A DNA stretch of 64,000 bases from Hepsetus odoe (taxonomy: Eukaryota; Chordata; Actinopteri; Characiformes; Hepsetidae). The position numbers and the translations under genes are program-made. Location: positions 30,653,814-30,717,813 of the forward strand of contig CM029367.1 of assembly GCA_017165825.1 (NCBI GenBank). The letters run 5' to 3'. The notes beneath the pieces were generated by a model, which saw only the letters and a list, made by a program, of their open reading frames with translations, did no database searches and was not told the origin of the DNA. Positions 9,241 to 22,719 of the stretch are shown here, piece after piece (position 1 is the first letter of the stretch; each line of letters starts with the position of its first letter).

Positions 9241-12200
9241 ACCACTCCCAATTCATCTCAGAGGTATTAGACGGACCTCTCCAGATAATGAACTACTATT
9301 GCTCGGTTGCTCAAGGGAGAGCCATTCTAATCATAGTGGTTTCTTATGGATCTTCTTCAAGAAGTGTGTGTGCAGTTACATTAGCAGACTTCACTAATTA
9401 GGAGGGCTACATGGATACTGATACCTTGTACACGAGATTAGAGAAACCCCTTCCCTTCTTCGGAAAACAAAAAAACCTCTCTAATGACTCAAGACCAGAT
9501 CACGCACTTGTGAACGGCTGCCCTTGGCCAACTGTGCTGCCAGAAGGTGTGAGTGTAGAGTCCTGACACATTTCTAGAGGCCAGCAGAGGCAGGCAGCCA
9601 CATGTTATGCCAGATTTAGCTCATTAAAACAAACATTAGGTAGTGGCTTAAAACACCCCACTCACAGCGTGGAGATGTGCTGCAACTCAGGACCTGCTGC
9701 TCACTCGAGTCGGGAATGTTTGTCTAAGAAAGTTACTATAAACTTATTGCTCATAATACTCATATGCTGGCAAAGTATCTTATATGTCTTATGTGCAGTT
9801 GTAAAAAGATATTGCATACATTTGACTTATTTAATTAGTTTTAAATGAAGTGAACTTTTCCCATGATAACTCAAAATTTGTCAAATTGCCTACAAAAATA
9901 GGGTGAATAAACCTGGCAAATTCTAACTGCTGTACTTAAAGGCTTATATTCCACCAGTGTTTTTCAGCATTGGTCAGACTCACAGTTTTACAACCTAGAC
10001 TTAAGAGCTTCAACTAAAGTTAAAACTCCACCCGGGCCTGAGCAGATTACACAAATAAGATACTAAACACAGACATGCATGTAGTTTCAGACTAAGATGT
10101 GTTTTTTTGTAAGTATTTATTGAGGAGGTGGGTCTCCAGACATCAGCTCCCATGGTCACGGGACATTCACTCTGCAGTTTAGAAGCTTATATTCAGATGT
10201 TTCCCTAACGAACAATCACATCTCGCAGTGTAATCATTGTTTGCTGTTTTCATTTGGCTCTTAGATTCAGATCAACCTCAAGCCTAAATCTCCTAAATCA
10301 CTTTAGCCTTTTCAGCCATTGAAAGAAATGGTGTCAGTGCTGAACCAGGCCTGAGAAGCTGGAGAAACGGTGCTCGTGATCGACGAGCTTGTACCGAGGC
10401 CACTGCATTCAGAGTAAATGAGTGGAGTGCATTGAGTGAATAAGTTGCATTGAAATGCAGATTTGCCCCGCAGTAGCCTTTAGTCTGACTTGGACTCCAG
10501 CCTTGGGAAAGCACAAAGCAACACACATTACCAGCACACACACATATACACACACAGATGGGTATCAGTGTCGGCTCGGATCAGTTCACTGGTATGATGG
10601 CTGTTTTAAACAGATTCAGCACTGGGACACATTGTTCAATTATTTTAACTCCCCCACTGAATTCATCCTTCTGCGCTTTCAACAAAATTTCTCCACTTCT
10701 GCAAAGCTATGAGTCATTCCATAAGATAAGTTTAATGCCTTATATACCACTGGGGTCTTGGTTAAATCAGGGTGAATGAACTGGCCAAGATAATTGGCTT
10801 CATCTCGATTGATTGGCTTCATCTTCTAAAATGATGACTTTTTAATTGCAGAATGTAAAAATGAAGAATTAGGGAAACCCAAAATTTTAACACTCATTTG
10901 TTCAATATGATGAAATATCTCATCTACATAGCCGTACAGCATTACTCGTTTGTGTGCCACCTCTCGGACCATATGTATACTAAACCCTCATGCTACTGGT
11001 TTAAGGATCTCTTTAGTTCCAGCACACATAGTCGCATTCATTTACAGTACCAGCCAAAAATTTGGCACCACTGCTTTGATTCATACAAAGCCATTTCTGG
11101 TGCAAATCTAACAGCGTTAACATTTCAAATGAAAAACTTTTTTGCAGTTTAAACTTGGAGTGGGACAGACCCAGAATCAACAAAAAAAAAAAAAACCGCA
11201 GGTACAAAATAAAATGAATGTATTCGGGTTCTGTTACACTATAGCCTCATTTTTATAGCTTTTGCATTTCAAAGCTATAAAAATATTTTAAAAAGTATTT
11301 AGAATGATGAGAAGTGTTGATCAAATCCAACGTGTTTGACTCAAATTGTGATTTATCATTTAATATTGAATAAAAAACACTTGGATTTCATTCTGCACTG
11401 TGACGTTAATATAACGGCACGTGTTAATATGTTAAGTCTTTCAAAACATTTGGAGTGGTAGCATATTTCTTCTTGTTTATTTTAATATACTTTGGCATTA
11501 TATTGGAGCTACCTCTGCAGCGCCACCTGCTGGCAATGAAAAGCTGCTTTTCATGAATGTCAGATTTCAAACCGAGCAGTGCTTGAACTTACCAGTTTGA
11601 ACACTCCTATAAATAGCAGATTATGAACAGATTGTGGTATGTTACTCTTCCATGAATTAAAGTGGAGACTTTGTATGTTTTGATGTCTAGGAAGGATCAT
11701 TATGATCGTTTAATAAATACGATCAGAATAAACTACAAAAACTGGACCTCAGAATAATGTATGATATCGGTGTGGTTTTATTTACAAAAATAGTTTTATT
11801 TTATTTTTACACAACCATTTTCCAACCTCTTTTTGTCCCCTAGTGTTAGGCTGTTTTTGTACCAGTTTTTTTTACTGATATATGTCGATGATTGATATAT
11901 TTAAAAGATCTGATTGTTCTGATTGGCTGATCTTTCATTCAAAAAGCAGTTTTTACATTTACACATTTTATAATTGCGTAAAAGGCTAAATAACAGAATT
12001 GGGCAGATGTCTGCAATTTGTGATGTTTATATGGTTTTTATGACATCGGTTAGCCAACATGTGTTTATTTTATTTCCCTTTGGTGAAGCATCACTAAAAC
12101 TTCAGTTTAACTGTAGTGAGACTAACTGTTTTCTGGGAAATTATTTTTAAAAAGTTCTTTTGTAGCTTAAATTCCATTTCTGGATTATATGAACTGATGT

Positions 12201-15157
12201 GTGAACAGCTGAGGCTGTGACAAATGCACACACACACACAACCACACAAACACACACACACACACACATATCACTGGCTGATTCTGTGTGCTGGGCTTTG
12301 TCGTTGCTGCTAAAACAACTTTTCCAGTGGGAATTTTCTAGATTTCAGAATGAAAGAAATGGAAACAAGCAAAAATGATGATTTTTCGAGGCTTATGTCA
12401 ACAGTTTTTCTTCCTTTTTTTTCCTTCCTTATGTTCTTTGTAACCCTTTCTCCCTTTCTCTTGTGTTTTGCTTTCAATCTGCATCTGTCTTTTGACTTTT
12501 TCTTTATTTTTCTTTCATGCTTGCTTGGTTTATTTATAGTGCCGTTACTTTTGATATACACAGAAAAGGAAGACAACATTCGCGTTCAGTGAGTTCATGA
12601 TATTCAAACACTTGATCTTCCTTTTCCACTGACAGATCTGCATTCAGATGGAAAGAGAGAGACACAGTGAATTTCACAGAGTAAACTTGTCACACAGCCT
12701 AGTGTTCCCACTCAGTGTAGAGAAGGGTGTGAGGATTAGGAATGAACCGTTGGGTAAAGTTAGATAACGGAGACCCACAGAGGTGATCATTTGAACCAGA
12801 ACTTCTTATTCCAGATGTAGTTGCTCAGGAAGACAATTTTTTAAATAATTAAAAGAAGATAAAGACAACGGGGTGAAGACCGGTTTGTCTGGAAATGTCC
12901 ACTGATATAGAAAACAATGTTAGAAATGATGATCCCTAACACTTGGACATGCATTAGCAATAGTCTCATAGCCCCAGTTCACAAAACCTTTCTCAGCAGA
13001 TGGATTACAGTTGAGAAAAGGAGAAAATGTGTAGATCTGATCCCTGGTCCTGGAAAGCCGGTAACCAGCACAACTTTTTTATTTCCCCACCTTGAGCTGA
13101 ATTGAATCAGTTATATCTAAACTGGGAAATCACAAAACTTTGCTGGTCGCAGACCCTACAGGACCAAAGCTGAACAGCCCTGGTCTAACCTTCTGTTGTG
13201 CATTTACCTCCTCATAACACAAGATGGCGATAGCGGGGAGTGCAAACTTCTTTGAGGTAGCAAAGGTCCTGCAGGACTACAGATGTCATTAGTGACAGGT
13301 ACAACCAGCACCTCAACTTAGAACAGACTGTAGTGGTCAGAGCTGCAAAACGTCCAATGACAGGGCCTATTAAAGCCCTCAACTTTCAAGAAGGGTCCTT
13401 TGTACGTGTTTCAGCATTGCCCATAATGATTTATCTAATAAGGTTCTCTGTGTAACCATTATTAAGTAAAAGTCCTTCATTTTCTGCAAACAGTTTAGTT
13501 TGAGCGGGCTATTGTGGCGAGGAAAGTGTTTGGCTGGGTGTCACGCCGAAACACACTATGTATATCACTGTGCTATTGCTTTTGCGACCCAAGAATGAGG
13601 TTGTTTGCAAAGAAACGGCGATCACAAAGTGGCCCTCTTGAGCTCCGTTCTCTGACAGATGAGGCCAAACACAGCTGCAATGCCGGGCTGTGCTAGAGAG
13701 CTCTATAAGCTCTCCTGGCTGTTATGGGACTCCTACAGCAGTCCCTTGCAGGGGTTGTAAAAAGGAGACAGACTAAACTATGACACGTTAATTCATCGCA
13801 CGCAAAACAAGAACCGATTCAGACCTGCCAAGTGTTGTTGCTGTTACAGCTCAAACTCTGCTCTGGATTTACGATGAACCTCGCCCTGATTGAGCACAGT
13901 TAGGCCTACGTTTTCACTTGAAGGAGAACTGCAAAGTAACATTCCCGTGAGCACTCAACACGGGAATCAGTGTCGTTAAAAACAAGTCGGCCTAAAAGTG
14001 AGGCAGGGCTTCCCAATCGCCTCTCTTCTTAAGCTACCACCACTGCAAGGGCCAAGAGAGGGTCTCTGATGATAGTGTAATCTAACTGTGTAACCAGAGA
14101 AGCTGTCACTGATGCTTTCTTACCCTCAGAGCATTTTGTGGAGCTTTGTAAAGCATTGTTTTTAGCTACGAGCTTAGCTATCAGCTTTCTTTTAATGGCG
14201 TTCCTCACCAACAATAAACTGCTTATACACTCCACGATCAACTCTCCTCTAATGTGATCTGTCAGCAGGGTTGGTTCTTGCTATATGTGCCTTTCTTATG
14301 AAAAAGCAACATTTAGTCTTCCAAGGTGCAACCAATCGGAAATGGGCCCTCCAAGGCACAATTTGAAGCCCCAGTTGGGAACGTGAAGAAAAATCTGATT
14401 GTGAGGCACAGGCAGGGGGAAAAATGTAAAAATAAATCTGTATAACAGTTTCTGGGTCACTGCACGATTCAATAATTGTATATTTTAATTCCGTAAGTGT
14501 ATATTTTAACTTCACTTCTGCTGGAAAGAAGTTACAAGAAGAGTAGCCCTTTTTAGTTTGTCCAGATACTGGCTAGATCTCCACATGTACACCCAAACAC
14601 TAGGAGACATGTTTACAGATGAATGTGGAAGCAACTGAGTGACTGGATATAGCACATTTTCTTTTCCGTGCTGAATCCTGTAGTTTGTATTGATAGTGAG
14701 GGAGAGATAAAGAGAGCTACAGGCCTCTTACGAACAGGCTGCAAGCACTGATACATTGTCATGGGCCTGGAATTTTAAAACACTGGCTATCTTGTTTGTG
14801 TGTCTGTGTGTGTGTGTGAATGAAGGTCTTGTGTGCCTGTGTAGTAAATAACTGACTTTTAAACATTGGATACAGACAATCACATTTGCTCCTTGGCTAC
14901 AGTTTTTATTTTTCTTTAATATCATAATGTATGATTTAGAGAGGACTTTTGTAAAGGGTTTGACCTTCACTGAACGTTTTCTGCAAGCTTCTACGTAATG
15001 TACGTGCATGAAGGACACAGTGGAAACAATGATGCATCTTATCGTTTGTTTTGTTCCTTCCATGAGACGCACTCCGATAAAGCGTCTGGAAATTTCGTGA
15101 TCCCACGGTCTTTTTAGGCATCATAAATTCCAGCTTTCATAGAAGCCTATAATTTAT
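9241..15157. other. intergenic DNA between scrg1 and hand2, first part
   Basis: No coding exon is seen. It contains a possible DNA-transposon fragment beginning TACAGTACCAGCCAAAAATT at 11045, a perfect 13-bp stem hairpin at 11250-11283, an old dispersed repeat at about 13035-13187, and a CA tract at about 12227-12268. The rest is complex, mostly AT-rich sequence. Confidence 0.6.
13035..13187. repeat. old dispersed fish repeat
   Basis: It starts GATCCCTGGTCCTGGAAAGC and ends CAGGACCAAAGCTGAACAGC followed by CCTGG. The ends are roughly inverted relative to each other. This layout matches a short dispersed element commonly seen in teleost intergenic DNA; the family name is not certain. Confidence 0.45.
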
Positions 15158-15410
15158 GCTCCCTTTGTCCTCTATCTGCTCGTTTGCTTCTCTTCTTTGG
15201 TGTCCCTGCAGCCCCATTGCTGCCCTTGGCCCAAATGAACCACGGCTGGGCACGTTTCAAAGCAATATGCCAGTAAAACCAATCCCATTTGTTAGCTTTC
15301 AGTCAAAATCTTCCGTTGATCTGCATGGCTGAGGCTCCATCTGCATGTGGTGCTGACACTGGAATGAATGTCCAGCCGTGCAGATCACCCTCGCCAACAT
15401 CGAATCAACA
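15158..15410 (+). repeat. duplicated complex non-coding segment, copy 1
   Basis: This segment is repeated 383 bp downstream (15540-15800). Shared words include CTGCTCGTTTGCTTCTCT, AAATGAACCACGGCTGGGCA, TTGATCTGCATGGCTG and AATGTCCAGCCGTGC. It is neither a microsatellite nor a recognised transposon, and no coding frame is shared. It could be a duplicated regulatory element; that is an inference. Confidence 0.8.
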
Positions 15411-15539
15411 TTTAAAATTTTTTTTATGACAATAATTAAGAATGGAGCAAAATTGGAAATGTATATTTTTATTACAAAAGACAATAATAAAGAGATCTGT
15501 GAGTGAAGAACGTTTTTAAAGCAATACTTCATGCACAGG

Positions 15540-15800
15540 TTCCAGCCTTTGTCCACTTTCTGCTCGTTTGCTTCTCTGTTTTCGTGTCACTGAAGTCCCG
15601 TTGCTGCCCTTGACCCAAATGAACCACGGCTGGGCACATTTCACAACAGTACGCCAGTAAAACCAGTCGCGTTTGTTAAACATTTAATCAAAATGCTCTG
15701 TTGATCTGCATGGCTGCAGCTCCATGTGGCACGGTGTGGTCCTGATACTGGAACGAATGTCCAGCCGTGCCGACCACCCTCACCAGCATCTAATCAAGGT
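15540..15800 (+). repeat. duplicated complex non-coding segment, copy 2
   Basis: Second copy of the segment at 15158-15410 in the same orientation, diverged by scattered substitutions and small indels. The spacer between the copies (about 15411-15539) is AT-rich and unrelated. Confidence 0.8.
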
Positions 15801-18475
15801 GCAGCATTGTTTCTCTTAAGCGTGATCAAAACCACCGTGTGGAAAGCAATGAAAGCAGTGGGGTGTGGTGGACCTCAATAGCCGCCTGCAGCCAGGCCAC
15901 CCATGAGAGGCCCTTACTCTGGCAGACCTGTGGACCTTTCCGTGTAGCCAATAAACATGGAGTCAACCTGACACCCACTTCTTAAATCAGCAAACGCCTG
16001 AAAGAGAGAGAGAAGGAGAGAGAGACTCAAATAAAACAGTCACCTCGAAACTGTTCGTCATTTTTGGTCATTTTGATGATGATAATTGATAAATGATTCA
16101 AATTTGAATATTTTTAGTTCCACTTTCATCAATTCCTTCCTGTTGTTTTCCTGAAACTTTTAATAAGGGGATTTGTGAGTTTGGATGAACATTAACTCTA
16201 CATAATGTAAAGCTCTACTTCATCTACAGGTTATTCTGCATAGGTCATGAGAAAAGTTCTAAAAAAGAGTTTTAAGAGTATATTTACAAAAAACAGAATC
16301 CAATAAGCGTTGATGAGAATATTTATTAGCATATTATTATCATTAGACATTCAGATGAATGTGACATTTTTTGTTATCTATTTATAGAATGTTTCATTTT
16401 TATGGGCCAATAGAAAGACAGATACTGTATATAGACAGGAAGTGTACTGTATGTAGAACACTGTAGACTGCAAAACACTGAGTTTACTTTAAAAGTTGGT
16501 AAACTAGTTGATTCACTTTGATTCAAGTTTGGTATAAAATGAAACAAATATTTCCAAAAATGTACATTATTTTAGTAAAACATTGATTTGCAATAAAATA
16601 TGCAACTGTGCAATGTAGAACAGTCAGGCCATTTTCTGTAAGTTTCATTTACTGCTCTGGTAGTATGAATCATGTGACGTTAAAGGGTCATTTTCCCATC
16701 CCCTTTAAGACCACTTCTAACAAGCTAATTTATGTATGCCTTTAAGACTGAAAGATGTAAATGAGCTGTGTTCTCATTGGCAGAACTAGACTGCTGTGGA
16801 CATATTATGGTATTGCATTGCTTTTTGTGAAATTTAAAGGCCAAAACACTGAGCTTTAAACTCAACCTGTGTGGTGACCTGAACACTTTGAAATGCATTT
16901 AAATGCCACATTAAAATATTTTATTTTTAATATGAGCCCTCTATTAATGGGCCTAACAGGAGACAAAACAGGACACACATTCAGTGCTTAATGAACGAGG
17001 GCACAAGGTGTACCTTATATACGACAAAATGGTGAATGCCTTAAAATTCGAAGATATACTATGCGGTTTAATTTAGCAGCCAGATTGCAGGGTGATTCAG
17101 AAACACCTCCCATGCAGGGCCATTTGTTGGGCTGTAGCCCATCTGCAGCTCAGGAACAGTGGTTTAGATGGGAATTAGATTCTGTGTCTGTTTTTAAATT
17201 GGAGAAGCTGGCTGAGTCTCAGTGTTCAGCTACAGGATTATCCACACAGGGCTTGTTTGGGGGGGGGGGGGGGGCTTGTCTCACACTCCATCAGATCATG
17301 TAACATGGTCTTAAGCCCTCAGTCGGACTGACCCGAAACGGGATAACTACTCTGTAACACCTGAAGCCTCACAGTAAACTCAGATGCTGCCACGCTTGTG
17401 TCTGAGCGTAACCCTGTTGAATGAGTGTTTTGGTACTTGGATGAGAGAGAAAACCCAAAACGCCCAGTACAAACAATTCATCCTGTACCGTTCTGGACTG
17501 GAAGTGAATGCACAGCGTGTGTGTGTGTGTATGTGTTCAAACAGTATCACAGTCCTACCGAAAACCTCAAAGATGTGGCCCCAGTCCGGAGCGTCTGGGA
17601 TTAGGCAAAATCATAATTCACTCCATGGGGTGGAATGGGTGGATTTGTCTTGTTGACGTTTGATTTCCGTGAGCACAAGGGCAATTGGTCCTTTCTCAAA
17701 AAAACAATACACTCTTTATGCAAAGTTAACCAGTGTGATGGTGTATTGATTAAGCCACCTTAAATAAACGAGCAGGACTTGCCATTAATCATCCGAGGCT
17801 GCCACGTCTGTCCTTGAATATCCGATGTGTTTGATTTGGAAAGACGTGGGTTTCTCTCATGGAAGCCGTGCTCTGACCATGACAGGGCACACAGATTGGA
17901 AACATATTCAACAGGGCTGATGGCGGGGAGGGGTCAAGATGCATAAGCAGGGAAATTCTTCATGGAAGGCTCATGGAAAGCTGAAAAGGAGAAAGAAGAG
18001 AGAGCGAGAGAGTGTGATGGTAGCCCAGCAAGGGAGAGTAGATAGCTGTCATCGCTGTGGTTTAACACAGTCAGCCACAGACTGCTCCAGAAACTCTCCA
18101 TTACTGCACGTGATGGATGGCTTAGGAACCAGGCCCGAGAGGCCCCCGAGTGGCAGACGGACCTGAGTCGGCCATGGTATCGCCGTTTCCATGGACACAC
18201 CCTGACATGCTTCTCATTAATGATACCTGAGGTTGCATAGCTCCACTTTTCTGTCTTTCAACTGCCCTGCAGCCAGACCGGGGGAAACAATGTGAGCCCC
18301 GGCGGTTGCGCTGTAGTGAAAGCTCTCCTACAATAAAGGCCACATCCTGTGTTTTTACTAGACGGCTCTCCAATACCTCATTGTATCTGTGACAAGCACT
18401 CACTGGATGTTTTGCATTATGCTGCATGCCATATGAGGTTATTTTTACCGGCCAGTGCCACAAACGCAAGGGTTG

Positions 18476-18513
<38 letters not shown>

Positions 18514-19590
18514 GAACAGATGTTTTCATGAGAGGAAAAGTGACTGGCCATATGTTTAATACAGCCAAAGAGAAAGAAGGAGAACGCGAGAGATGAGAAA
18601 TGTGTGCAACGATTCTTCATTTATAGCTGTCATTTCCTCGTGTGTAAATATCTCATGAAGCAGAGACAGACACCAGGACGTCTGGTGTAGCAGCGACTGT
18701 CCTGTCATGAAGAACGAGAGAGACATAAGAGAAGAAAAGAGTAATCACCTCACCACTGTGGGTCAAGAATGGGAACATACATATGACTTTGGACCGTCGG
18801 TGTTGCAGTGAACTGCAGGTCTAAGGCATTCGGAAATTCTTCTGCATGACATTCTTCAGCATTTACTGATTTCGACAGGGCTGTGCTGTTAATGGTTTAG
18901 AATAACGGCAGTAGACGCTCTCCAGTTTGTGATGATCCCTTTTCAAACACTCACAACTGAGATTTCCGTGGATCACTTTGACATACCTCTGCACAATAAG
19001 GCACATCTGCTTTGTGCTTTTTTTTAGTAGCAAAACCTTATTGGGAAGAAGAACTTGGCATAAAGCACTAACAGACCACTGGCCATCTGACTGCATCCTG
19101 TGTGGACAGCAGAACCCCTCACAACCCCCACCTTTGGGCAATAATGTAGGTGTCTTATGACTTGCATCTTTGCTCTGGGGTAAAGGAGGGAAACCAGCAA
19201 CCCAGAACCAAACCCAGACATAAAATGCTGGGGCAATGCGCTCCCAACATGCTGACTGATAATATTTTAATTGCATTTTGGTGCAATGTGGAATATAAAA
19301 TTAATTATTTCTTCTTAAAACATGACAACATTAAAAAAATCTCAATAATTGAAGGAAGACTATTGTATACATTTGGAGGATAATTAGTTTGTACTGTACA
19401 GTAAAGAGTAAATGCTGGCAGTTAAAACTGTAGTTGAGTAATTGGGGCTGATTGAGTATGTTCTCTGATTTCCAATCGTTAGAATAAAATGTTAGTTTCT
19501 TAAAGAATTGAAGATAAGGTGATTAAATTCAGCAGGGAGAGGGATATTTCCGACACATTGATGTTTAAACCCAAAAGGCAGATAGACCTG
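15801..19590. other. intergenic DNA between scrg1 and hand2, second part
   Basis: No exon recognised. It holds a run of 16 G at 17259-17274, a (TG)n tract at 18477-18510, and GA-rich stretches near 16000-16030 and 17990-18015. The remainder is complex sequence of unknown role. Confidence 0.6.
18477..18510. repeat. (TG)n microsatellite
   Basis: About 17 uninterrupted TG units. Confidence 0.95.
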
Positions 19591-19592
19591 CT

Positions 19593-19646
<54 letters not shown>

Positions 19647-19675
19647 GTCTGACTGGCTGTCTGTCTGTCTGTCTA
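19593..19675. repeat. (ATCT)n / (CTGT)n microsatellite
   Basis: A pure tetranucleotide tract of about 13 units, then a degenerate CTGT part, followed by TA- and T-rich sequence to about 19711. Confidence 0.95.
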
Positions 19676-20529
19676 TGTGTCTAACTATATACATATATAT
19701 ATATTTTTTTTATTTGTAAATTTCTACTTTTCATTTATATTTACACATGGGCAGAGAGGATTTTCCAGAATCCGAACTGAGGGATTGATGAAGGACTGAG
19801 CTTTGCTGGTTTGGTGTCCGCGCTGTTTAATCTCTGCTGCACCTCCAGCTCTTCCACCTGGAAAAGGCAGTGAAGGAGGGAACGAAGAGATGAGTGAAGG
19901 AGGGGATTAAACCGATTAAACGGGTTAAAGAATTAACAGGTGAAAGTGATAACGAAGAAGTGAACGAAAAACGAGGAATGCGGGAATGGAGAGATCTTGG
20001 GGAAACGAATTAATGAGTGAAGAGAGGAATTAATGAAAGAGCGAATGGCGGAATGGGAAATAGCCCTAACCCTAGAAATAAAGTACATGTCAATTAAAGG
20101 ACAAACCTCGGCTCAGTGTAAAATAAATCATATTTAAAAAGTTAAGCTGTCGGGCTTCAGCCTGCACACGTGCGAAAGATCATGATTCTGTTCATTTATA
20201 ACTGAAGAGTTTTCATTCCGTTCAAAAAGTCCGTTTAATTTCAGCGCTTTTTACAACTGTTGTTTTCTTTCAATTCATTTATTCTCTCTCTCTCACTCTC
20301 ACACACCCACACACTCCCTCTCTCACAAACACACACACAGCTTACACACTCTTCTCAGAGGCATGTTGGGTGGGAATCGGAACATTTCCAGCAATTAGAA
20401 ATTAATTTTATTTTTGATTTAATAAACTTGGTTATCTCTGAAAATCTACATTTATTAAACTTCTCAGAGCAAGTTAATAGAACAAACTTCTTTTTAATAC
20501 ATGTAGAATTTATGTTGCTATTTTTCTTC

Positions 20530-20605
20530 TTCTTCTTATTATTATTAATAATAATAATAATAATAATAGTAATAATAATAGTAATAATGATAATAATGAT
20601 AAGCG
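20530..20605. repeat. (AAT)n microsatellite, interrupted
   Basis: TTC/TTA units on the left, then AAT units broken by GTA and GAT variants. Confidence 0.9.
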
Positions 20606-20781
20606 TATTTTTTCACACCTTTCCCTGTTCAGTGATTTTGTTCAGTTATTGCTGTAACTGCCCTGAACATTAGAATGAGCTTCCTGTATTTCCGCCAGGT
20701 AATATTTAAATATTTTTTATAATTATTTCACATTTTTATCTGGTGCCTGCGCGTTTGAGTGACCTACTCTAAGGAGGTGTT

Positions 20782-20785
<4 letters not shown>

Positions 20786-20833
<48 letters not shown>
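20786..20833. repeat. (GT)n microsatellite
   Basis: About 23 GT units, followed by a moderately CpG-rich stretch to about 21000. Confidence 0.95.
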
Positions 20834-20835
<2 letters not shown>

Positions 20836-21129
20836 GCGAGGATTTATGCTCTCGTTTAAAGGTTTTTAACTGAGCAGGTCGCCCCCCTGCTCTCCGGAAT
20901 GAATGGGGTGTTAGGGGTCCGGGGTCTACTTGGGGGGTCTCAGGTTCAGAGGAGGCTGCTGAACACTCTGTAACGCACATATAACGCGTCATATCGCCTG
21001 TAGTGTGTGAAAACTGGGAGGATGAGCACGCCATTAAAAACATCACACCCAACACACACGATTAAAGCACGTTCAGAGCCTCCACTGCTCAGCGTTATAT
21101 AGCCACAGTTATATATTACCTGCCTGACA

Positions 21130-21165
21130 TACACATTAAAGCTGCTGAATACAACCCATTTCTGC

Positions 21166-21217
<52 letters not shown>

Positions 21218-21361
21218 TGCACTATTTCTCAACAATAACCGCAGTTCAGCGTTCACTGTTTGAAAACACAGTTTTGGAAATTAGTAACTTAAAATGATAT
21301 AAGATAGCTGAACTATGCATGAAGACTGCTAAATACAACACCATCTGGAACCACGTTTCCC

Positions 21362-21408
<47 letters not shown>

Positions 21409-21620
21409 GTTTTCATCCAATAAAAGAAAAGTGGAACAGCTTTAATGATTTGTAGAGGATAAAAAACCTTGTCGTAAAAATAGGTTTAAAAATATAAAGC
21501 TTAAAGTAAAAAAATTATAAATAAATAAACAAAAGAATATAAGATATCTGAAATGTACCGCAAAGCTGCTAAATACAACACCATCTGGAAGCACAATTTC
21601 AATAATAATAATAATAATCA
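21130..21620. repeat. three spaced copies of a unit carrying (AAT)n
   Basis: A unit reading roughly AAGCTGCTAAATACAACACC followed by ATCTGGAA, CACATTTC and then an AAT run occurs three times: about 21137-21212, 21320-21409 and 21560-21618. Copies 2 and 3 also share AAGATA(G/T)CTGAA upstream. The AAT runs appear to have been copied along with the unit. Confidence 0.75.
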
Positions 21621-21866
21621 TATAAATAGCAATAATATAATGATGCATTTAACTTAGAAAATAAGTAACAGCGAATTATGTATTTTTCTGAACTGATGTT
21701 TGTTCTCTTAACTTGCTCTGGGAAATTGAGTAAACGCAGATTTTCTGAGTAGAGCAGGTTCATTAACTGAACTAATTAATAATAATGTAATAAAATAAGA
21801 ACGTTTCAAAACATTGCTATTGGATCAAAGGCTGCTGAGCTTCAGATGTTGAGTTTACGCTTCAGG

Positions 21867-21867
<1 letters not shown>

Positions 21868-21903
<36 letters not shown>
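21868..21903. repeat. (CA)n microsatellite
   Basis: About 18 CA units, next to a more GC-rich, complex segment (21904-22260) in which no exon could be confirmed. Confidence 0.95.
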
Positions 21904-21905
<2 letters not shown>

Positions 21906-22362
21906 CCGCGGATCACACCGATCTGAACTACGGTGGGAGATGAGCTGGGAGCTGCTTCAGTGGAAGAGCTCCAGACACACAGCGCAGCTCGTACCTCAGG
22001 CCGGAAGGTCTTCCTCTTCCTCTGGACAGAAGAGCAGCGCTTCCTCCTCTGAGCGCTTCGGCCGCTCCTCTCCGCAGACTGTCAGCAGAGACTTTGGGAA
22101 GACGGTTTGGATGGAGAGAGGGAGGTTTTCTCTTTTCTCTTTTCTTTTTTTTTCCAGTGAGAAACTCAATCTCTCATACAGTAGCGGCTTCCATCTGGGA
22201 ACTGTCACCGCTGACAGTACCAACGGGGCACAAGGCCTGATCTTCCGGCCGACAGAAAAAAATGGACCAGCCACACGAACCCTGGTGGTGTGTGTGTGTT
22301 GTCTCGTTTTAGTGTAAAGGCCAGGACTGGACAAGCGATGAAGTCTTAGCACTGCTGTACTA

Positions 22363-22411
22363 TTACACACACACACACACACACACACATACACACACTC
22401 ACACACTCACA

Positions 22412-22457
<46 letters not shown>
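22363..22457. repeat. compound (CA)n(TC)n(CA)n microsatellite
   Basis: CA units, then CACT/ACAC variants, about 13 TC units, and CA units again. Confidence 0.95.
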
Positions 22458-22555
22458 GCATGCAAGTGGAGGAGGCCTGGCTAAAAATAGCTTCAGTCTT
22501 GTTTTGAGGTTTTATCTGCGATCCTCGTGTCCGTTTCTTTATTTTACCTCCAGAT

Positions 22556-22556
<1 letters not shown>

Positions 22557-22640
<84 letters not shown>

Positions 22641-22648
22641 TGTGTCTG

Positions 22649-22684
<36 letters not shown>
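22557..22684. repeat. long (TG)n microsatellite
   Basis: About 128 bp of TG with a few TA, TC and CG interruptions. It directly precedes the 43-bp minisatellite. Confidence 0.97.
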
Positions 22685-22688
<4 letters not shown>

Positions 22689-22719
22689 GTGAGTCAGTCC
22701 TCAATAACGAGCCAATGTT

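Noticed and set aside
12310..12592. Open frames on both strands around 12.3-12.6 kb (Lys-rich and Phe/Leu-rich)
   Set aside because: They mirror a T-rich, pyrimidine-biased strand and carry no motif; both being open is a composition effect.
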